Origin: 1-14-2-50-31-20 sp965370315
Lineage (GTDB): Bacteria; Bacteroidota; Ignavibacteria; Ignavibacteriales; Melioribacteraceae
NCBI GenBank assembly: GCA_965370315.1
Contig: CBDUTO010000011.1
Location: 1-52,189, forward strand
Direction: 5' to 3'
DNA: 52,189 bases
Below the pieces are notes generated by a model that did not search any database, was not told where the DNA came from, and saw only the letters and a program-made list of their open reading frames with translations. The position numbers and the translations under genes were made by a program. Below are positions 17,110 to 26,500 of this stretch, one piece after another (position 1 is the first letter of the stretch; each line of letters begins with the position of its first letter).

Positions 17110-18660
17110 CTAATCTAACTTAACAACTTTTTCTACTTTTTTAAGGAGAGAGCCTGTTTCAACTAGCTCAGAAACCTTATCAATATCAATGTACATTATT
17201 CTATCTTTGCCCAATGGACGCACATGTTTTCTAATTTCTTTAAATGCTGCGTTTGTTCCAATTCCACATTTAAGTGGTTTAAGAAACTCTACACCTTGTG
17301 CTGCTGTAAGTAATTCAATTGAAATTACTTTTTGAACATTCTTTAATATCTGATAGCATTTACGTGCTGAAATTGATCCCATAGAGTTGTGATCTTCTTG
17401 GTTTGCCGATGTTGGAATTGAATCTACTGAAGCAGGGTGCGATAACACTTTGTTTTCGGAAACCAAACTTGCGGCAGTATATTGTGCAATCATAAAACCA
17501 GAATTTAAACCACCTTCTTTTGTTAAGAAACGGGGCAAATCACTAAGTGAACCATTCGTTAATCTTTCTATTCTTCGCTCTGCCACATTTGCTAATTCAG
17601 AAAGTGCAATACACATAAAATCCATTGCAAGAGCCATTGGCTGTCCATGAAAATTTCCGCCTTCTAAGTGATCTCCATCTTCTGGAAAAATTAATGGATT
17701 ATCATTAACCGAGTTTAGTTCTATTTCCACCCGTGAACATACATAATTTACGGCATCTTTCGAGGCTCCATGAATTTGCGGAATGCAACGGATTGAATAT
17801 GAATCTTGAACTCTATTATCATTTACTAAATGAGAATCACGAATTTCACTTCCATCAATTAAGCTAAGCATGTTTTTAGCTGTTGTCGTTTGTCCCTCAA
17901 ATGGACGAAGCATGTGAATCCGTTTGTCATATGCTTTATCGGTTCCTCGTAAAGCTTCATGACTTAATGCTGCAGCGATATCTGAATATTTTAATAGTTT
18001 CTTCGCTTGAATTGAAATGTAAGCCGCAAATGCTGTCATCATTTGAGTTCCATTAATTAAAGCAAGACCTTCTTTTGCTGAGAGCCTAACAGCTTCTAAT
18101 CCAAACTTTTTTAAAACCGATTTGGACAAAACCGCTTTTGGATTTCCTTCTGTTAAATATGTTAGCTCGTTGAAAACTTGAACCTTCCCTTTTCCAATCA
18201 TTGCAAGCACGAGATGTGAAAGTGGAGCTAGATCACCGCTTGATCCAACAGAACCTTGCGATGGAACAACAGGAATAATATTATTGTTAATCATATCAAT
18301 TAACAACTGAAGTGTTGTAAGCCTAATGCCAGAGTGACCGCGAGCAAGTGCATTTACACGTAAAAGCATCATCACCTTTACAATAAAGGGTGGAAGTGGA
18401 TCACCCACTCCAACAGAATGACTTATAATTAAATTCTCCTGTAGCTGCTCTAAATTTTCTTGAGATATCTTTACATTTGCAAACTCACCAAAACCAGTTG
18501 TAATTCCGTATACAACCTCATCCGTGGCAACCCATTTGTCAACCATTGCACGAGCTTTTTTTACTCGTTTCTTTGAGTCAGCCGTAAGTTCTACTTTCAC
18601 CTTCCCTGATATAAACCTTTCAATAGCATCTAAGGTTAATGACTTTCCATCTAATTTCAT
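17110..18660 (-). CDS. hutH: Histidine ammonia-lyase with Ser-Ser-Gly MIO site
   Basis: The enzyme removes ammonia from L-histidine to give urocanate, the first step of histidine breakdown; it has 516 residues. Family landmarks are YGITTGFGEF with catalytic Y51, H81 in LIISH (typical of histidine rather than phenylalanine lyases), NGTQ, VQDSYSIRC, NDNPLIF, GGNFHG and NQEDH. The MIO prosthetic group normally forms from Ala-Ser-Gly. Here codons TCA AGC GGT give S140-S141-G142 in GSVGSSGDLAPL. No other hut gene is in the window. It is divergent from yceI across 175 bp. Other MIO lyases (Phe/Tyr) are a less likely alternative given the histidine-type residues. Confidence 0.9.
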   Translation of the reverse strand: MKLDGKSLTLDAIERFISGKVKVELTADSKKRVKKARAMVDKWVATDEVVYGITTGFGEFANVKISQENLEQLQENLIISHSVGVGDPLPPFIVKVMMLLRVNALARGHSGIRLTTLQLLIDMINNNIIPVVPSQGSVGSSGDLAPLSHLVLAMIGKGKVQVFNELTYLTEGNPKAVLSKSVLKKFGLEAVRLSAKEGLALINGTQMMTAFAAYISIQAKKLLKYSDIAAALSHEALRGTDKAYDKRIHMLRPFEGQTTTAKNMLSLIDGSEIRDSHLVNDNRVQDSYSIRCIPQIHGASKDAVNYVCSRVEIELNSVNDNPLIFPEDGDHLEGGNFHGQPMALAMDFMCIALSELANVAERRIERLTNGSLSDLPRFLTKEGGLNSGFMIAQYTAASLVSENKVLSHPASVDSIPTSANQEDHNSMGSISARKCYQILKNVQKVISIELLTAAQGVEFLKPLKCGIGTNAAFKEIRKHVRPLGKDRIMYIDIDKVSELVETGSLLKKVEKVVKLD

Positions 18661-18770
18661 TTTTCATTCCAAAATTTAATTTTCAAAACAAGAATTACTT
18701 TTAACAATGGTGTAAAAGTATTCTATTTTTACGATTCTTGCAAACAGCAATTTACTACATCAAAAAATAG

Positions 18771-18797
18771 ATGTTGCAACATTAGATGTTATAACAT
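18771..18797 (+). promoter_or_regulatory. Tandem palindromic operator upstream of yceI-marR
   Basis: Two perfect 12-bp palindromes, ATGTTGCAACAT (18771-18782) and ATGTTATAACAT (18786-18797), sit in a 15-bp direct repeat (TAGATGTTGCAACAT then TAGATGTTATAACAT). A TATATTGC at about 18796-18803 with TTG about 23 bp upstream could be a Bacteroidota-type promoter overlapped by them. The downstream genes include a MarR regulator, so autoregulation by MarR is the likely inference. Confidence 0.62.
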
Positions 18798-18835
18798 ATA
18801 TTGCAAATACATTTTTACTAAAAAAAGGATACAAG

Positions 18836-19423
18836 ATGAAAAAGATAAATATACTACTTGCCGTTTTTGCTTTCTTAAGCACTACTCTTTTTGCTCAATC
18901 TAATTGGAAGTTTGATGCTTCTCATTCAAAAATTGGTTTTACTGTTACCCATATGCTTATTACAGATGTTGATGGTAATTTCAAAAAATATAGCGGTTCT
19001 ATTACTTCAGCAAACGATGATTTTCAGAATGCAAAAATTGAATTTGAGGCTGAGATAGCGTCTATTTTTACAGATAACGATTCAAGAGATAAACACTTAA
19101 AATCGGAAGATTTTTTCAATGCGGAAAAATTTCCTACTTTAAAATTTGTTAGTAAATCATTCACTAAAGTGGAAGGTAAAAACTACAAACTCGTGGGCGA
19201 TCTTACAATTAAAGGCATAACAAAAGAAGCTACATTTGATGTAAAATACAATGGAACTATTATTGGTCCTTGGGGAAAAACAAGAGCCGGCTTTAAAATT
19301 AGCGGTGAAATTGATAGATTTGATTATAATCTAAACTGGAATAAAGCTCTTGAAGCTGGTGGTTTAGTTGTGAGCAAAGAGGTTGAGCTAGATATAAAAA
19401 TTGAACTAATTAAAAAGAAATAA
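18836..19423 (+). CDS. YceI family periplasmic lipid-binding protein
   Basis: A 195-residue exported protein with signal peptide MKKINILLAVFAFLSTTLFA, followed by a YceI beta-barrel (WKFDASHSKIGFTVTHML, LVGDLTIKGITKEATFDV). The family binds isoprenoid-type lipids in the periplasm. RBS AAAAGGA precedes ATG 18836. It is the first gene of a probable operon with a MarR regulator and a reductase, and a tandem operator lies upstream. YceI genes next to MarR regulators are common; stress or polyisoprenoid handling is a plausible role. Confidence 0.92.
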   Translation: MKKINILLAVFAFLSTTLFAQSNWKFDASHSKIGFTVTHMLITDVDGNFKKYSGSITSANDDFQNAKIEFEAEIASIFTDNDSRDKHLKSEDFFNAEKFPTLKFVSKSFTKVEGKNYKLVGDLTIKGITKEATFDVKYNGTIIGPWGKTRAGFKISGEIDRFDYNLNWNKALEAGGLVVSKEVELDIKIELIKKK

Positions 19424-19510
19424 TGAACCGAGCAAGTAATCGTAATTTCAAACTGGTAGATGATTCTATATACGAGCATCATCTGACCGAAACAATAAAA
19501 ATATAAGCAG

Positions 19511-19960
19511 ATGAAATTAGAAGAAGAAATTAAGCAAAGTAAATTTAGAAGTGAATATCAAAAACTAGCCGTGAATATTTTTTATACTCACGGCTGGTTA
19601 GTAAGTAAGCATTCTGACCTGATGAAATCATTTGGTATTACAACTTCTCAGTATAACATACTAAGAATTTTGAGAGGGCAACATCCAAGTTCTGCTCCAA
19701 TATCTCTACTTAAAGAAAGGATGCTTGATAAAATGTCGGACGCTTCTCGTCTTGTTGAACGCTTAAGAACAAAAGGTCTCTTAAGTAGAAAGATTTGCAA
19801 AGAGGATAGAAGAAGAGTAAATGTTTTAATTACAAAGAAAGGATTAAGCCTACTTGCAAAGATGGACGAGTACGAAAAAGAGTCTGAGTCATTTCTGAAT
19901 AAATTAAGCAAATTGGAAGCAAAAGAATTAAATAATTTTTTAGATAAGCTGCGAGGATAA
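19511..19960 (+). CDS. MarR-family transcriptional regulator
   Basis: A 149-residue winged-helix regulator: SQYNILRILRGQHPSSAPISLL leads into the recognition region, then MSDASRLVERLRTKGLLSRK and the wing KEDRRRVNVLITKKG. MarR dimers bind short palindromes and release them on binding phenolic or oxidant ligands. The gene begins 87 bp after yceI and ends 5 bp before the reductase gene. The two 12-bp palindromes upstream of yceI are the natural candidate operator. The ligand is unknown. Confidence 0.93.
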   Translation: MKLEEEIKQSKFRSEYQKLAVNIFYTHGWLVSKHSDLMKSFGITTSQYNILRILRGQHPSSAPISLLKERMLDKMSDASRLVERLRTKGLLSRKICKEDRRRVNVLITKKGLSLLAKMDEYEKESESFLNKLSKLEAKELNNFLDKLRG

Positions 19961-19965
19961 GCGGG

Positions 19966-20496
19966 ATGAATAATATAGTATATATTGCTACAAGCCTTGA
20001 TGGTTTTATAGCAAGAGAAGATGGAAGTGTTGACTGGCTTATGGAAACTCCAAATCCCGACAATAGTGCTTTTGGGTTTAGCGAGTTTATGGAAACTATT
20101 GATGCAATCGTAATGGGTAAGAATTCTTTTGAAATGGTCGTATCATTTGGAGAATGGCCTTATAGTAAACCCGTTTTTGTTCTTTCAAATTCATTACTTA
20201 AAATTCCAGATAATTTAATTGGTAAAGCCGAAATACTTAATGGCAGCCCACTAAATATTATAAAAGAGCTAAACTCTAAGCAATTTTTCAATTTATATAT
20301 TGATGGTGGAAAAGTAATTCAAGAGTTCTTGGAACTTGGGTTAATTGATGAAATGATTATTACGAAGATTCCCATAATTCTTGGTTCCGGTATTCCACTA
20401 TTTACAAAAGTTTCGAGTGAACAAAAATTCGAACACGTAAAAACGGAAATTTTTCTAAACTCACTTGTGAAAAGCCATTATAAAAAAACTCATTAA
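19966..20496 (+). CDS. Dihydrofolate-reductase-like (RibD C-terminal) reductase
   Basis: The protein has 176 residues and a RibD-C/DHFR fold: NNIVYIATSLDGFIAREDGS at the start, IVMGKNSFE in the middle and LYIDGGKVIQEFLELGLIDE near the end match the NADPH-binding family to which YyaP/YwjB belong. Such proteins reduce pterin- or flavin-pathway-like substrates, but the specific substrate is not known. It is 5 bp after marR and so is probably co-transcribed and under the same control. It is not a housekeeping folA, which has a different active-site pattern. Confidence 0.87.
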   Translation: MNNIVYIATSLDGFIAREDGSVDWLMETPNPDNSAFGFSEFMETIDAIVMGKNSFEMVVSFGEWPYSKPVFVLSNSLLKIPDNLIGKAEILNGSPLNIIKELNSKQFFNLYIDGGKVIQEFLELGLIDEMIITKIPIILGSGIPLFTKVSSEQKFEHVKTEIFLNSLVKSHYKKTH

Positions 20497-20707
20497 TGCA
20501 TTAAAGAAGTATTCTTTCTATTCATATTTGGTAGCATATACAAGACTTAATATAAATGTGATGTTAAGATATTAATTGGGCTTAGGTATAATTGCTTTTC
20601 TTATGAGACAACTTAAATAGTCGCTATTAGCAATGCTTACAAAATGTTTTCTTAAAAAAATTTTAGTAGATTAAACACAAGATTTTTATAAAAAAAAGAA
20701 AAGAAAT

Positions 20708-21751
20708 ATGAAAATAGTATCATTTTTTGCTGGAGCAGGCGGACTTGATTTAGGGTTTAAAAAAGCTGGTTTTGATGTTATTTGGGCAAATGAATATGAT
20801 AAAGAAATTTGGGAAACATATGAAAAGAATCACTCTAATACAGTCCTTGATAAAAGAAGTATCGTCAACATTCCAGCCAATGAAGTCCCTGATTGTGATG
20901 GTATAATTGGTGGTCCACCATGTCAAAGTTGGAGCGAAGCAGGTGCAGCAAGAGGAATAAAGGATAAAAGAGGTCAGCTGTTTTATGACTTCATTAGAAT
21001 ATTAGAAGAGAAACAACCAAAGTTTTTTTTAGCTGAAAATGTTAGTGGAATGCTTATTTCCAAGCATAGCGAAGCATTAGAAGGCATCAAAGAATTATTT
21101 AGAAATGCAGGTATTGGCTATGAATTATCATTTCAAATGCTGAATGCTTCAGATTATAATGTCCCACAAGATAGAAAGAGAGTGTTTTTTATTGGAATTA
21201 GAAAAGACTTGAATTTTAAGTATCAATTCCCTTTTGAAACATTTCCAAAAATTAACCTTAGAACTGCGATTGAAGATTTAAGAGAAGGTGTTTTGCCTGC
21301 ATTGGACTACAATAATACAAATGGAAAAAATTGTAAAGCCCCAAACCACGAATTTATGATTGGTAGTTTTTCAACCATATTTATGTCCAGAAATCGTGTG
21401 AGAAGTTGGGACGAACAATCATTTACTATTCAAGCAGGTGGACGCCATGCCCCACTTCACCCACAAGCACCAAAGATGAAGTTTATTGAGCAAAACATTC
21501 GTGTTTTTGTCCCGGGAAAGGAGCATTTATATAGAAGACTAAGTGTTAGAGAGTGTGCAAGAATTCAAACATTTCCTGACAATTTCATCTTTCACTACAA
21601 TAAAATTGCAGCAGGATATAAAATGATTGGAAATGCCGTTCCTGTCAATTTAGCAAAGTTTTTAGCGAACAGCATAAAACACCAAATTGCAGCAAATGAA
21701 CATTTGAAAGAAAAAACTACACTTATTCACAAAGAGGCAATAGCTGTATGA
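20708..21751 (+). CDS. DNA (cytosine-5) methyltransferase of a type II system
   Basis: A 347-residue C5 methyltransferase. Motif I is SFFAGAGGLDLGF, the catalytic PCQ has C72 in GGPPCQSWSEAG, motif VI is ENVSGM, motif VIII is QDRKRVFFIG and motif X is IGNAVPVN. The stop overlaps the start of the endonuclease gene by 4 bp (ATGA), so the two are coupled. Since the partner is an NgoPII-type enzyme, the expected target is GGCC, with methylation protecting the chromosome. No GGCC occurs within the two genes. The cassette lies between ordinary metabolic genes, as horizontally acquired systems often do. Confidence 0.95.
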   Translation: MKIVSFFAGAGGLDLGFKKAGFDVIWANEYDKEIWETYEKNHSNTVLDKRSIVNIPANEVPDCDGIIGGPPCQSWSEAGAARGIKDKRGQLFYDFIRILEEKQPKFFLAENVSGMLISKHSEALEGIKELFRNAGIGYELSFQMLNASDYNVPQDRKRVFFIGIRKDLNFKYQFPFETFPKINLRTAIEDLREGVLPALDYNNTNGKNCKAPNHEFMIGSFSTIFMSRNRVRSWDEQSFTIQAGGRHAPLHPQAPKMKFIEQNIRVFVPGKEHLYRRLSVRECARIQTFPDNFIFHYNKIAAGYKMIGNAVPVNLAKFLANSIKHQIAANEHLKEKTTLIHKEAIAV

Positions 21752-22590
21752 CAAATATTTTGGAAGCAATTTATAATATCGCAAATCACCAAGACTTTGA
21801 AATCAAAAATTTATATACAGGTCGAAATCGAGCCAACAATATGGGAGAAGCTCTTGAAAATTATATCAAAGATGCTTTTGCAGGCACCTTGGGGGTTTCA
21901 GACGAATTAAAAAGAATGCAATCGTTTAATCAAAAATTTTCTTGGTTAGGAAATCAAAATCATCCACCAGATATAATGATTAAAGATGGAGATGCTATTG
22001 AAGTTAAGAAAACACAAAGTGCTAAAAGTGATTTGGCACTAAATAGTTCGTATCCTAAATTCAATATTCATTCAACAAGTCCAATGATTACAAAAGAGTG
22101 TAAAGATTGTGAAAACTGGACAGTTAAAGATTTGATTTATTGCGTTGGACACACATCTGATGAAACATTAAACTCACTTTGGTTAGTTTACGGTAGTATT
22201 TATGCTGCAAATCATGAAATTTATAAAAGAATTAAAAACACAATTTCAGACGGAATCGGGACAATTCCTGACGTTGAGTTTGCAGAAACAAAAGAATTAG
22301 GCAGAGTAAATCGTGTTGATCCTTTAGGAATTACAAATTTAAGAATTAGAGGAATGTGGCAAATTCAAAATCCAAGAAAAGCTTTTGACTATCTCCACCA
22401 AACAACAGAAAACGACTTTGAATTAATCTGCATTATTCCAACTAATAAATTCAATAGTTTTCCTACCGAAGATAAGACACAGATTGAAAATTTAGAAATT
22501 GATGGTTTTAGTATAGATGACGTTAAAGTAAAAGACCCCAATAATCCTGCAAATTTAATTGATTGCAAATTAATAAAATTATGTGTGTAA
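21748..22590 (+). CDS. NgoPII-family type II restriction endonuclease (predicted GGCC)
   Basis: The protein has 280 residues and matches the NgoPII family throughout: NRANNMGEALENYIKDAF, GNQNHPPDIMIKDGDAIEVK, ELGRVNRVDPLGITNLRIRG and PNNPANLIDC. The PD-(D/E)XK core is D75 with E85-V-K87. NgoPII cuts GGCC, so the same target is predicted here, but that comes from family resemblance. It is co-translated with the methyltransferase. No separate controller gene is present. It is full length with intact catalytic residues, so the system may well be active. Confidence 0.92.
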   Translation: MTNILEAIYNIANHQDFEIKNLYTGRNRANNMGEALENYIKDAFAGTLGVSDELKRMQSFNQKFSWLGNQNHPPDIMIKDGDAIEVKKTQSAKSDLALNSSYPKFNIHSTSPMITKECKDCENWTVKDLIYCVGHTSDETLNSLWLVYGSIYAANHEIYKRIKNTISDGIGTIPDVEFAETKELGRVNRVDPLGITNLRIRGMWQIQNPRKAFDYLHQTTENDFELICIIPTNKFNSFPTEDKTQIENLEIDGFSIDDVKVKDPNNPANLIDCKLIKLCV

Positions 22591-22657
22591 TGCCAACGAA
22601 GGAAAGCAAATAGAAAAAGAATTACGATTTGGGATACTAAGTTTTAGAAAGGGCTAA

Positions 22658-23215
22658 CTAGTATATATGTGATATTAAGATTTTAATCCCAATTCCAACT
22701 AGAATTATTCCGCCAACTACTTCCATTTTCTTTCCAAATGCTGTGCTTAGTTTTTTACCAACTTGAATAAAAACCAATGAGAGAGATGCTGTTATTACGC
22801 CAATAATTATACTTGGATACCAAATATTTACATTTAGCATTGCAAGACTTAAACCAATTGCCAATGCATCTATACTTGTTGCAACACTTAACAATATTAA
22901 TGTCATACCTCTTGATGGATCTTTTGTATGTTTTTCTTCTGATAATTCAAATCCAGACATTATCATTTTTCCTCCAACAATACCCAGCAAAACAAATGCA
23001 ATCCAATGATCGAAGCTTACTAGATATGTAACAAATCGACTTCCTAAAAACCATCCTAATATTGGCATTAAAAATTGAAAAAGTCCGAAATGAAATGAGA
23101 GTCTAAACTTTGCACGCAAATTGTCCGCATATCCTGCAGATGCTGCAACAAGAGAGACTGCTGAAGCATCCATTGCCAAACCGATTGCAATTATTATTAT
23201 TTCGATTATATCCAT
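22658..23215 (-). CDS. mntP: Manganese efflux pump MntP
   Basis: A 185-residue inner-membrane protein with six segments and the duplicated MntP signature: acidic residues in GLAMDASAVS (first half) and SVATSIDALAIG (second half). It exports Mn2+ and protects against manganese excess. It begins at 23215, directly after the DUF6122 stop codon with no gap, so it is the last gene of that transcript. No manganese riboswitch can fit before it, because the upstream gene abuts it; control must come from further upstream. Confidence 0.95.
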   Translation of the reverse strand: MDIIEIIIIAIGLAMDASAVSLVAASAGYADNLRAKFRLSFHFGLFQFLMPILGWFLGSRFVTYLVSFDHWIAFVLLGIVGGKMIMSGFELSEEKHTKDPSRGMTLILLSVATSIDALAIGLSLAMLNVNIWYPSIIIGVITASLSLVFIQVGKKLSTAFGKKMEVVGGIILVGIGIKILISHIY

Positions 23216-23515
23216 TTACTGAAACCAAATTCCATTTGTTAACTGGCAATCAATTGAATCTAAGATCATGTGAATTACCAAACCAATTCCAACAAATTTG
23301 GATTTAGGATAAAAAGAAAGTAGCACATATATTCCTATTGGAATAAACCCGTGCAATGGATGGAAACCAATACTGCACCGTGTTGGATCATAAATTGGTG
23401 TTGCCAGCAAGTGATCTAAATCCACTAAAATTGTTGAGCTCATTATTACAAAAGCTTTCTTCCAATTATCACGAAAAAACAAAAACGCAACCATTGCTGG
23501 AAATATAAAGTGCAA
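23216..23515 (-). CDS. DUF6122 family small membrane protein
   Basis: A 99-residue protein with about three hydrophobic segments and the DUF6122 text: VDLDHLLATPIYDPTRCSIGFHPLHG, given as landmarks DLDHLL, DPTRCSIGFHPLH and HMILDSIDC. The His/Asp pattern recalls membrane-bound metal-dependent hydrolases, but no activity is known. It starts 30 bp after the CotH gene and abuts mntP, so the two may be functionally linked (for example metal handling), which is inference. Confidence 0.85.
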   Translation of the reverse strand: MHFIFPAMVAFLFFRDNWKKAFVIMSSTILVDLDHLLATPIYDPTRCSIGFHPLHGFIPIGIYVLLSFYPKSKFVGIGLVIHMILDSIDCQLTNGIWFQ

Positions 23516-23545
23516 TGCTATATGTAAAATTTTCTAATTTCCTTT

Positions 23546-26500
23546 CTACCTTAATAAAATCATTTTTTTTGAAGAGGTCAAAACACCACTTTGTAATTTG
23601 TAAATATATACTCCGCTGGGTAAGTCAATAGCGTTAAACTTAGCCTCATAATTACCACCTCTATGTTTTTGGTTCACAAGCGTTGCCACTTTTTGCCCAA
23701 GAACATTATAAATAATCAAACTAACGACTTCCGATTCTCGATTTACGTTAACGGGTAGCGAATATCTAATTATTGTACTTGGGTTAAAAGGATTAGGATA
23801 GTTTTGCTCTAGTGAAAATTCTGTTAATTTAAGACTATTACCACTTTCATTAACATCTGTATAAACTGTATTAATTTTTCCTGGTGAACCATGATTTTCA
23901 GAAGCTCTCCAGCTTTCTGCTAAAGAATTATCATACTTGGGGTGAATTAATTCAAGCGAGGCACCTTTTCCATCTGCATCTAATGGCCAAGGGAGTTTGT
24001 CATTATACGTAAGAGAATCTATTACACTGCCCTCACTTTCACTCAAACTAATTAACTCACCACCTCCACTCAATCCAAAATTAAAATTTCCAATAATATT
24101 TATTTTATTTGTAAATAGTGGAGTAAACCTTGTGGAGTCCTTTGTAATAACCAAATATTCTCTTTCATTAATTTTTGTTCCATTAGGAAAAGTGAAACTA
24201 TTGTCATCCTTCTCGTCCTTTAAAACCCATCCTGAAATATTAACTGTGCTGTCACTGTTGTTGTATAATTCTATCCAATCATCTGTATCAAATGACGAGG
24301 ATGAATTGTAGTTAATTTCGTTGATAACAATACTTGCTGATTGAAGACTATCTTTTTTAAATACCGCAACAATTTTTGACAAGTAATTTAAATTAAATGA
24401 AATTGATTTGGACGAGTCGGACACCACCCCTTGCCAACCCGCAAACTGAAAACCAGGTAATGGCACAGCCTCCAAATGAATAGGCACATCTTTGAATAAA
24501 GAAACATTATAGTTTTGTTCAATAATTTCAACGTTGTTCAAAATAACTTTTCCACCGTGCATATTATTGTTTTCAATAATTAAAGTTTCCATTCCACTTA
24601 GATTAAACTTATTTATAATATGTTGTTGAATATATTCAGGTCTTTTGCGAGCAAACTCCCTCATAATTTCAACATTACCTTCCCAAGTACCAAATGAAAT
24701 TGATTTTGCCCATCTCTCTTTGTGTCTTGGAATTTCTGAGGAAATAATAGTTTTTAAACTATCTATTATGTTAAGCACTTTTGATTCATTGAATGTGGTA
24801 TTTATATGAATAGCAAAACGCTGGATAAATTCGTTTTTAAAATCATTATTCTCAAGCATTTTTCTAAACAGCAAAGTTGACCAAGGTGGGTTCGGCCAAT
24901 CCTCTCCACTAGTTGAGGTTACGGCCTCCAAAGAGTTGGTATAATATTGCCCTATTGAATTACCACCAAAACCAAAATCTAGATCATAAAGCATCCATCG
25001 CCATTTGCCATCCACTGTTTTGGGTCGCCAGAGTTTAGAGTTTGCTCCTGGCCAATCACCATTTGCTGAATATATTTCAGCAATTTGATAATTAATGTAT
25101 TCGTCAATATCTACAATTGATTTGATATAATTATAATTATCTGCTAAAGACATATCATTTGAAGAAACAAAATTTATTAAATTATCATAGGCTATTCGAT
25201 CCCCATAATTAACATTTACATATTTGCTTACTTCTATTAAATCAATATTATTTGGATCAACTCCATGATTTTCTTCCAAATAGTGTTCGTTCAGCTTTTC
25301 TCTTATATTATGAATACCCCAATACTCACCATTTAGAAAAACAATTGATGGGCGATACTCCTGGTAGTCTACGTCCATTCCTTGTTTAATTACAGTCTGA
25401 ATCATTCCATCACGAAACATTGTTCGCCACCAATCTTGAGCCGAACTTCGTAATATAAAATTGTTGAATTCGTGAATTTGTTTGTTCGGAAAAAGTTGAT
25501 AGCTTAACTTACTTACACCATATTGACTTTTAAAATAGACTCCTAAAGATTTTTGATTATATAGTCGGCTACATCCACCAAATATTTTTATTCCAGCCTC
25601 CTCTTTGAAAGCAAGATTTTTATCCGCTTCAAAAAACTCCAGACTAATTGGTCTTTCCCAATCTTGATTCCAGTTTTTTGGTGATGTTGAACATCTACCT
25701 ATTGAACCATTTGTTCCTGCTACATAAATGCCTCTTTCGTCACTAAAAAAGTTTTCTGGATTAGTTACAATTGAAAATATTGGAAGCTCTGAATTCTCAT
25801 TTATAAAATATGTGCTGGTTATAGTTTTACTTGGCTGATAGTTACTATCAAAAACTTGTGCTCGAATAACTGTAGTCTTGATTATTTCTATTGGATGGGA
25901 ATAAAGCGAATCACTTTCTGTAGGAATCGAGCCATCGGTTGTGTAATAAATCTTTGAGGAATCTAATTCAGATGAAATTTCAATAAGCTGCGAGTCTGTG
26001 CTAAATCCACTTTCAATTGAAAATTTCGGACTTGGTGCTATGGGTTTAATCTTTGTTGAATCATTAAATCTTCCTGGTGTTGGAATATCAAAAGTACTCC
26101 ATTCTGTTGAACCATCTGGAAATCTACCGTATGATTTATCCGTAATTTGCATTGAGTAAGTGACAGTGTCAATCAAAATTCCATTTGGTGAAAAAACTCC
26201 AATTATACCTCCATCTTTTGAAAGCTTAAAATTTGTATGATTTTTATTGCTACTATCGTCAGCCCAAAAACCAGCAAACCCACTTGCTTGAATGTATATA
26301 TTTGAATTGATTTGCCATTTCGTTTTGTTTTCTAAATCATCTGTTAGATAATATCCATTTAAGTTAATTGTGCTATCGCTAGAATTAAAAAGCTCAATCC
26401 AATCTGAATTTTGTTCATAATCTGGATCAGCTATTGTATTTGAATTAGATGCCATGAATTCATTGATAAATAATTCTGTTGTTGATTCTTGCGAATAGAA

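Noticed and set aside
20497..20707. Possible small RNA or controller gene before the NgoPII-type cassette
   Set aside because: No open frame with a start, no strong hairpin and no C-box-like repeat could be seen.
23216..23545. Manganese riboswitch upstream of mntP
   Set aside because: Only 30 bp lie before DUF6122 and none before mntP; no room for the structure.
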